A program made the translations under genes and the position numbers. A DNA stretch of 59,927 nucleotides from Palsa-459 sp035510855 (GTDB lineage: Bacteria; Actinomycetota; Acidimicrobiia; Acidimicrobiales; RAAP-2): positions 1 through 59,927 of the forward strand of contig DATKGG010000007.1 of NCBI GenBank assembly GCA_035510855.1, given 5' to 3'. Positions 55,701 through 59,927 of this stretch are shown one piece after another; within the stretch, counting starts at the first letter, position 1; each line of letters begins with the position of its first letter. Below the pieces are notes generated by a model, which was not told where the DNA came from, did not search any database, and saw only the letters and a list, made by a program, of their open reading frames with translations.

Positions 55701-56098
55701 CCTTCACGCCGCCCGGGGGCCTCAGCTCGGGCACCTGGATCGTGTTCCAGTCCGAGATCGGGCCGTACCCCGTGTCGGGCGAGCCGCACTTCGCCGAGAC
55801 GACGACGGCGACGGCGTCGACGCTCGCGTTCGATCCCGCGGTCACCTCGACGGTCCCTGACACGGTCCTGGCCATGGCGAACGGGGACACGATCTCGCCT
55901 GACATCATCGCGGCGGGGGCGTCGGCGTCGATCCCGATCACGATCACCCCGACCGCCAGCGTCGGCACGACCGTCACGGGCACCCTCTTCATCGACGGGG
56001 TCACGCCCGGCGACCAGTACGTGAACACGCTCGAGCTCACGTCGTTCTTCACGAGCGGCCTCGCCGCGATCCCCTACGAGTACAAGGTCGGCGCCTAA
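52721..56098 (+). CDS. Secreted subtilase-fold protease with sedolisin-like catalytic residues (copy 2)
   Basis: 1,125 residues from GTG 52721. It was chosen over GTG 52694 because it gives a clean signal peptide (RLVRISKRAG, hydrophobic core, AIATAAA) and matches the start context of copy 1. Collinear with copy 1 over its whole length. The same key positions are kept: A179-D180-G181 in VAFLADG, E226 and D230 in GGEAFLDASSI, D340 in SSGDAG, S439 in SGGTSESSP, and Cys 142, 258, 418 and 427. The C-terminal beta-rich half is more diverged but ends with the same IPYEYKVG. Conservation of the altered active site in both copies argues against decay. Its stop overlaps the convergent dprE2 stop. Confidence 0.82.
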   Translation: MRLVRISKRAGTVAAACAALTITVPAIATAAARVAASREHTMLVLLRPHPAGPAQRSGDALGRSAQSSVASLATGIGSTVYARTSVPDTLTVAVTGAQAATLSRSPLVAAVLPDAVIPGPSVPMFTSRTATTTRGTSKTASCGTKTHPQINPEALANINDVPGSTLGFIGRGVKVAFLADGIAVGSQDLRRNPTYASTGSPAGSRVIARYVDFSGDGTTAPTFGGEAFLDASSIAAQGNGVYDLSRFVDPSHPLPAGCDVKIVGAAPGATVYALKIFAQNNSTTGSGFVQAISYAVASGVKVINESFGSNPLPDTASDIVKAADDAAVAAGVTVVVSSGDAGITSTIGSPASDPNVLAVGASTTFRAYQQDSFGGINLPGEKDRYLDNNISSLSSGGFAQDGTTVDLVAPGDLNWTLCSASRSYSDCAGQSLQLSGGTSESSPLTAGAAADVIQAYESSHHGAFPTPQLVKQILMSTATDIAAPSDQQGAGLLNVGRAVRLALSIAGSTHSPAPGGLLDDAGQVSLSGLPSTQVTSAFSLTNTATTPAHVAIATRGLVPVRVVAGHVTLDPRASSHQPRFSIWSGATEVYQRATFRVGPGLSRIQLQAGYRFAQQTSVVHVALFGPSGDLAGYSNPQGFGDYADVEVADPAPGVWAAAFFTVWNGYENGQAGTSGPEPWSFTELRYRPDGRVTPSSVVIAPGATKSVQYAATLPSTPGDSAASIVVRTAGVVSTIPVTLRTLIPIGAGGGHFSGVLTGGNGRGGAPGQTNTYGFTVPAGEHDLDVGVRMASNPAVASLPGDQLVATLVDPAGEAVAYDSNYTLNDTGPIVTPFLDLYGANPAPGAWTLVLEWAQPVSGAATSVPFTGSIEFNQVSVVNDLPDAPSATVPSAGASFSVTVHNTGVAPMIVSPDARLTTTTTLPLVDSQFPSTQDLPDAANSYYVPTESSSVTFAEVSTARVTFDASFAPGDPDLSPLVPEPDMVASTTPTSASLAFTPPGGLSSGTWIVFQSEIGPYPVSGEPHFAETTTATASTLAFDPAVTSTVPDTVLAMANGDTISPDIIAAGASASIPITITPTASVGTTVTGTLFIDGVTPGDQYVNTLELTSFFTSGLAAIPYEYKVGA

Positions 56099-56862
56099 CC
56101 GGGCAGGCGCCGCCAGATCCGCTGGGGCACGAGCCCGAGGACGAAGAACACGTAGCGGAGCAGCGGCGGGCTCCACAGCACGGGCTGGCCGCTCGACAGC
56201 CCCGCTACGGCGACGTCGGCGACCGCGTCGACGTCCGTCGCGAAGGGCGCATCGGGGCGACCCGCGGTCATCTTTGAGCGCACGAAGCCGGGACGCAGGA
56301 TCTGGAGGGCCACCCCGGTGCCGCGCAGCGACTCGGCCATGCCGACGCAGGTCGCGTCCAGCCCTGCCTTGGCGCCGCCGTAGAGGTAGTTCGCGCGTCG
56401 CACGCGGACGCCCGCGACCGACGAGAGGACGAGGATCCGACCCGTCCCCTGGGCCACGAGCCGCCCCCGCAGGGCGCTGAGGGCGGCCACGGGCCACGTG
56501 TAGGTCGCGTTGACGACCTCGAGCGCCCGTTGCGCGTCGTCCTCGTCCATGACCTGGTCACCGAGCGCGCCGACCGCGAGGATCACGAGGTCGACCGGTC
56601 CGCCGGCCGCCTCGAGGCACTCGTCGACGGTTGCGGCGGCGTGCGACGGCTCAGCCGCATCGAATCGGACGGTGACGACGCTGGTCGCACCCGCTTCGCG
56701 CAGCTCGGCCGCTGCGACGTTGAGCAGTGGCTCGCGACGTCCGGCGAGGACCACGGTGCGGGCCCGCTCCCTGCACAGCCGGACGGCGATCCCCCGCGCG
56801 ATGTCAGAGCTCCCGCCGAGCACGACGAGCCGCTGTGGGTTTCCAAAGGCGTCTTGCACCAC
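56095..56862 (-). CDS. dprE2: Decaprenylphosphoryl-2-keto-beta-D-erythro-pentose reductase
   Basis: NADH-dependent SDR completing epimerisation of decaprenyl-phosphoryl-ribose to -arabinose. The 255-residue protein opens like mycobacterial DprE2 (VQDAFGNPQRLVVLGGSSDI, with the cofactor Gly-rich turn). The catalytic SDR residues are LSSVAGVRVRRANYLYGGAK (Ser, Tyr-x3-Lys), followed by LRPGFVRSKM and the family-typical end PQRIWRRLPG. AAGGAG precedes two consecutive GTG codons (56862, 56859), either of which may be used. Last gene of the ubiA-dprE1-dprE2 unit; 26 bp after dprE1. Confidence 0.92.
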   Translation of the reverse strand: MVQDAFGNPQRLVVLGGSSDIARGIAVRLCRERARTVVLAGRREPLLNVAAAELREAGATSVVTVRFDAAEPSHAAATVDECLEAAGGPVDLVILAVGALGDQVMDEDDAQRALEVVNATYTWPVAALSALRGRLVAQGTGRILVLSSVAGVRVRRANYLYGGAKAGLDATCVGMAESLRGTGVALQILRPGFVRSKMTAGRPDAPFATDVDAVADVAVAGLSSGQPVLWSPPLLRYVFFVLGLVPQRIWRRLPG

Positions 56863-56888
56863 CGCTCCTTTTCAGGTCACTCGCACGG

Positions 56889-58226
56889 TCACACCCCGAG
56901 GCGTCGCGCGAGGTCTGAGGTCAGCACGCCTCGGGGGTCCAGTCTGGCGCGAAGCGAGGCGAGCTCGTCGAGGCGGGGGTACATGGCGCGCAGGTGGCGC
57001 GGGTCGAGCCGCGCGTCCTTGGCGAGGTAGACGCGCCCGCCGTCCGCCACGACGAGCTCGTCGAGCTGATCGAGGATGCCCGGCAGCTGCGGGGGCCCGA
57101 CTGGCATGTCGAGCGCGAGCGTCCAGCCCTCGATCGGGAACGACAGGAAGCCGGGGTCCGACGGCCCGAATCGCTTGAGCACCGCGAGGAAGCTCGGGAC
57201 GCCGCTCGTCGCGAGGAGCTCGATCGCGCGGCGGACCGTGTCGCCGCCCGTGTCGGGCACGGCGAGCTGGTACTGCACCACGCCGCGCGGGCCATACAGC
57301 AGGTTCCAGTCGGTCACGAAGTCGAGCGGGTGGAAGAACGCCCCGAGCGACACCAGCTCGCCGCGTCGGTGCCTCGGCGCCCGGCGGAACCACGCCTCGT
57401 TGAACGCCCGGATCGACGCGCGGTTGAGCAGTCCTTTGGGCGCGACCCACGGCACCCGCAGCAGCCCTGAGCTGGACGGCGCCCGCTCGCGGACCTGCTC
57501 GGTCGCGTCGAGGTGTGCTCGAGGTGCGTGGTCGCCCCGGGTGAGCACGGCGCGTCCGAGCCTCGCACCCGTCGCCATGCAATCGACCCACGCCACCGAG
57601 TAGCGGTGCTCTTCTTCGCCGGTTGCCATCGCGGCCATGAGCGCGTCGAGGTCCTTGCACCGGTCCGTGTCGACCACGACGCGGTCGGTCTCGATCGGGA
57701 GGAGCCGCAGCGTCGCCTCGGTCACCATGCCGGTCAACCCCAACGCGCCTGCCGTGCCCCAAAAGACGTCGGGGTCACTCGTCGGTGAGACGGTCATCGC
57801 ACCGGTCGGCGTCACGAGCCGCAGCGAGCGGACGTGCTCGCAGAACGCCCCGTCGCGGTGGTGGTTCTTGCCGTGGACGTCCGCCGCGATCGCGCCGCCG
57901 ATGGTCACCTGGCGCGTCCCGGGGGAGACCGCGATGAACCATCCCTTCGGCACCGAGGTCGCGAGGAGCGAGTCGAGGGACGTGCCCGCGCCCACCGTGA
58001 CCTCGCCGGTCGCCTCGTCGATCGGCCCGATTCCCCCGAGCCCCAGGCCGTCGATGACGGTCCCGCCGGCGACCTGGGCCGCGTCCCCGTAGGAGCGGCC
58101 GAGCCCGCGCGCGATCACGCCCTTTGTGGCCCGAGCGAAGATGTCGAGCACGTCGTGCTCGTTCGCGGGGGTGACCACCGTGGCGACGGATGGCTGCGTG
58201 CGACCCCAGCCCGTGAGCGAGCTCAC
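56889..58226 (-). CDS. dprE1: Decaprenylphosphoryl-beta-D-ribose 2'-oxidase
   Basis: FAD enzyme of the vanillyl-alcohol-oxidase fold oxidising decaprenyl-phosphoryl-ribose to the 2'-keto intermediate. The 445-residue protein, from GTG 58226 overlapping the ubiA stop, begins SSLTGWGRTQPSVA. FAD-binding RGLGRSYGDAAQ and IGGAIAADVHGKNHH are intact. FFHPLD, YGPRGVVQYQ and the C-terminal LAKDARLDPR (K403) and AMYPRLDE match mycobacterial DprE1. At the benzothiazinone-target position (Cys387 in M. tuberculosis, GWNIC) this protein has A371 (GWTLA). Naturally resistant mycobacteria carry Ala or Ser there. Confidence 0.94.
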   Translation of the reverse strand: MSSLTGWGRTQPSVATVVTPANEHDVLDIFARATKGVIARGLGRSYGDAAQVAGGTVIDGLGLGGIGPIDEATGEVTVGAGTSLDSLLATSVPKGWFIAVSPGTRQVTIGGAIAADVHGKNHHRDGAFCEHVRSLRLVTPTGAMTVSPTSDPDVFWGTAGALGLTGMVTEATLRLLPIETDRVVVDTDRCKDLDALMAAMATGEEEHRYSVAWVDCMATGARLGRAVLTRGDHAPRAHLDATEQVRERAPSSSGLLRVPWVAPKGLLNRASIRAFNEAWFRRAPRHRRGELVSLGAFFHPLDFVTDWNLLYGPRGVVQYQLAVPDTGGDTVRRAIELLATSGVPSFLAVLKRFGPSDPGFLSFPIEGWTLALDMPVGPPQLPGILDQLDELVVADGGRVYLAKDARLDPRHLRAMYPRLDELASLRARLDPRGVLTSDLARRLGV

Positions 58227-59158
58227 CGGTACACCCCGATGGCGACGAGGATCGCCCAGCACGCGGCGAGGCCCTGGACCGTTCGGTCCTTCAGCACAAG
58301 GTCCTCGGGCGCGCCACCCCCGCCCGCGTCGAGATGCAGGAGCACGTAGAGGACCGCGAGCACGACCGGCACGACGGACAGCTGGATCCACAGCGCGGCG
58401 TGATGGACGCTGAGCCCGCTGCTGTCCGGCGTGAATGCCCACAGGCAGTACGCGGTCACGGTGACGCCGGCGCACAGGATGAGCGCGGACTGCAGGAAGC
58501 CTTGCGTGTAGTTCTCGAGGACCAATCGGTGCGCGCCCGCACCATCGCCGAGTGTCTTGAACTCGGCAAGCCGCTTGCCCACGACGACGAAGAGCGCACC
58601 GAACGAGATGACGAGGAGGAACCACGACGACAACGGCAGGCCCGATGCGACACCCCCGGCGATCGCACGAAGCACGAAGCCCGAGGCGACGAGGCCGAGC
58701 TCGATGACGCTCAGGCGCTTGCACCCGAACGAGTACGCCATCGACTCAGCGACGTAGATCGCGACGACGACACCGAGGCGCCAGTTGAGCCCCACTGCGA
58801 TGGCGAGGGCGGCGCAGACGAGCACGGTCGCGGCGCCCGCCGCGAGCCCCGGGGGCACCGTGCCCCTCGCGATCGGCCGGAGGCGCTTGGTCGGATGCGC
58901 GCGATCAGCCTCGGCATCGCGGAGGTCGTTGATCAGGTACACCCCGGAGGCCGCGAGACTGAACGCGACGAAGGCGACCGCGGTCCGCGCCGCCACGTGG
59001 AGGTGGAACGCCTTGCCTGCAGCCGCGGGCGCGACGCCGACGAGGACGTTCTTCACCCACTGGCGAGGTCGCATCGCGGCGAGGAGCCCGACCGCGGCCT
59101 CTCTCGAGCTGGACGAGCCGTGCTGCGAGGTGGCCGCGTCGGGTGTGTCGTCCTGCAC
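58223..59158 (-). CDS. ubiA: Decaprenyl-phosphate phosphoribosyltransferase (UbiA family)
   Basis: Membrane enzyme transferring 5-phosphoribose from PRPP to decaprenyl phosphate, the committed step toward arabinose donors. The 311-residue protein has about nine hydrophobic helices after a polar N-terminus. RPRQWVKNVLV, INDLRDAEADRAHPTKRLRP (the first Asp-rich motif, N77 to D85), LRAIAGGVASGLPLSSWFLL and VGKRLAEF closely follow the Rv3806c pattern. GTG start. It heads the minus-strand operon, divergent from the B12-domain gene with a 71-bp shared upstream region. Confidence 0.92.
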   Translation of the reverse strand: MQDDTPDAATSQHGSSSSREAAVGLLAAMRPRQWVKNVLVGVAPAAAGKAFHLHVAARTAVAFVAFSLAASGVYLINDLRDAEADRAHPTKRLRPIARGTVPPGLAAGAATVLVCAALAIAVGLNWRLGVVVAIYVAESMAYSFGCKRLSVIELGLVASGFVLRAIAGGVASGLPLSSWFLLVISFGALFVVVGKRLAEFKTLGDGAGAHRLVLENYTQGFLQSALILCAGVTVTAYCLWAFTPDSSGLSVHHAALWIQLSVVPVVLAVLYVLLHLDAGGGGAPEDLVLKDRTVQGLAACWAILVAIGVYR

Positions 59159-59215
59159 GATGCACGTGACGCTACCCGGCGGTCTGCGCGCGACGATGGT
59201 GTCGCCGAGGCGGCC

Positions 59216-59221
59216 TATGCT
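59216..59221 (+). promoter_or_regulatory. Possible -10 box of a leaderless B12-domain gene
   Basis: TATGCT 8 nt before GTG 59230 with no Shine-Dalgarno between. On the opposite strand, a TAGCGT lies 10 nt before the ubiA GTG (complement of 59169-59174), so the short divergent gap may hold two near-leaderless promoters. Confidence 0.4.
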
Positions 59222-59229
59222 CGAGCGCC

Positions 59230-59643
59230 GTGCACCGTCCGTATCGCGTGGTGGTCGGGAAACCCGGCCTCGACGGCCACGATCGCGGCGCCAAGGTGAT
59301 CGCCCGCGCGCTGCGTGACGCGGGCTTCGAGGTGGTCTACACGGGGCTGCACCAGACGCCCGAGCAGATCGTCGCCGCCGTCGTCCAGGAGGACGCTGAC
59401 GCCCTCGGGCTCTCGATGCTCTCGGGCGCGCACCTGACCCTGGTGCCCCGCGTGATCGACGGGCTCCTCGCCGCCGGCCGCGACGACGTGGTCCTCCTCG
59501 TGGGCGGCATCATCCCCGACGCCGACGTCGACGTCCTGGAGGCTGCCGGGGTGGCCCGGGTCTTCGGCCCCGGTGCACCGCTCGATGACATCGGATCGTG
59601 GCTCGAGCAGCGCCTCGACGCGCAGCACCCCGCCTCGGCCTAG
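59230..59643 (+). CDS. Cobalamin-binding domain protein, methylmalonyl-CoA mutase C-terminal type
   Basis: A 137-residue stand-alone B12-binding domain. The base-off signature D15-x-H17-x-x-G20 lies in KPGLDGHDRGAK, with LSMLSGAH and LLVGGIIPDADVDVL as the other cofactor-contacting loops. It matches the small subunit of split acyl-CoA mutases (McmA2/HcmB-like). The large catalytic subunit is not in the window. Next to sucC, and in a genome that makes propionyl-CoA through MmsA, a methylmalonyl-CoA to succinyl-CoA role is plausible; other mutases (isobutyryl-, ethylmalonyl-CoA) are possible. Confidence 0.88.
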   Translation: MHRPYRVVVGKPGLDGHDRGAKVIARALRDAGFEVVYTGLHQTPEQIVAAVVQEDADALGLSMLSGAHLTLVPRVIDGLLAAGRDDVVLLVGGIIPDADVDVLEAAGVARVFGPGAPLDDIGSWLEQRLDAQHPASA

Positions 59644-59662
59644 CGACGACCCAAGGAGACCG

Positions 59663-59927
59663 GTGGACCTGTTCGAGTACCAAGGAAAGCAGTACTTCTC
59701 GAGATTCGGGATACCCGTCTCGCCCGGGGGCGTCGCCGAGACCGTCGAGGAGGCAGTCGCCGCCGCCGAGGCCGCGGGCTACCCGTGCGTGCTGAAGGCC
59801 CAGGTGAAGGTCGGTGGTCGTGGCAAGGCTGGCGGGATCAAGCTCGCCGGGTCGAGCGAGGAGGCACGCGAGCACGCCGTCGCCATCCTCGGCATGGACA
59901 TCAAGGGCCACACGGTGCGGCGCGTCT
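59663..59927 (+). CDS. sucC: Succinate--CoA ligase, ADP-forming, beta subunit (3' truncated by window edge)
   Basis: The first 88 codons, from GTG 59663 behind AAGGAG (59653-59658). MDLFEYQGKQYFSRFGIPVS is the canonical SucC start. VLKAQVKVGGRGKAGGIKLA is the ATP-grasp nucleotide-binding segment. The rest of the protein (normally ~380-400 residues) is outside the window. Confidence 0.96.
   Translation, partial: MDLFEYQGKQYFSRFGIPVSPGGVAETVEEAVAAAEAAGYPCVLKAQVKVGGRGKAGGIKLAGSSEEAREHAVAILGMDIKGHTVRRV

Overview
This is a high-GC window from an actinobacterium, most likely class Acidimicrobiia or a close relative. The evidence is indirect. It has an actinobacterial ribosomal gene order, GTG/ATG starts overlapping upstream stops, tandem RDD genes beside groESL, a GuaB3-GuaA pair, a PcrA-type helicase, and decaprenyl-phosphoryl-arabinose genes of the mycobacterial type. 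No rRNA, tRNA, CRISPR array, insertion sequence or phage gene was seen, so the taxonomy is inference.

Layout. (1) 1-10377: the S10/spc ribosomal superoperon from rplB (cut at the left edge) through secY, adk and map, almost all with 1-4 bp stop/start overlaps. (2) 10378-18280: a 7.9 kb insertion splits the usual map-infA junction. It has its own promoter and encodes a luciferase-like flavin/F420 oxidoreductase, beta-ureidopropionase, a class III aminotransferase, dihydropyrimidinase, (methyl)malonate-semialdehyde dehydrogenase and an FMN 2-hydroxyacid oxidase. This looks like a reductive pyrimidine degradation pathway lacking only a recognisable dihydropyrimidine dehydrogenase. At its right end lies a headless remnant of a secreted Ig-like/PASTA protein. 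(3) 18281-24598: infA, rpmJ, the alpha operon (rpsM-rpsK-rpsD-rpoA-rplQ), truA, rplM, rpsI and glmM. (4) 24608-33251: glmS, acpS, nnr, alr, type-4 uracil-DNA glycosylase, tsaE, tsaB, rimI, tsaD, pdxH (cell-wall precursors, metabolite repair, t6A tRNA modification). (5) 33318-36572: two RDD membrane proteins, then groES-groEL behind two tandem CIRCE operators.

(6) 36777-42616: a branched-chain amino-acid type ABC importer (substrate-binding protein, LivH, an unusually long LivM, LivG, LivF), followed by a YbaK-type editing protein, a CoA-type Nudix hydrolase, guaB3, guaA and pcrA to 48969. (7) 49155-56098: two paralogous secreted proteases of about 1,130 residues. They have a subtilase-like framework, but the catalytic positions look sedolisin-like (E-x3-D, oxyanion Asp, GTS serine). 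(8) 56095-59158 on the minus strand: ubiA-dprE1-dprE2, the decaprenyl-phosphoryl-arabinose pathway; DprE1 carries Ala where mycobacteria have the benzothiazinone-target Cys. (9) 59230 to the right edge: a stand-alone B12-binding methylmalonyl-CoA mutase domain and the start of sucC.

The main items for follow-up are the hybrid S8/S53 protease pair, the pyrimidine cluster inside the ribosomal superoperon with an LLM-family candidate for its missing first enzyme, the PASTA remnant at that junction, the extended LivM, the double CIRCE, and a recurring arrangement in which an upstream TAG stop codon doubles as the -10 box of an apparently leaderless gene.
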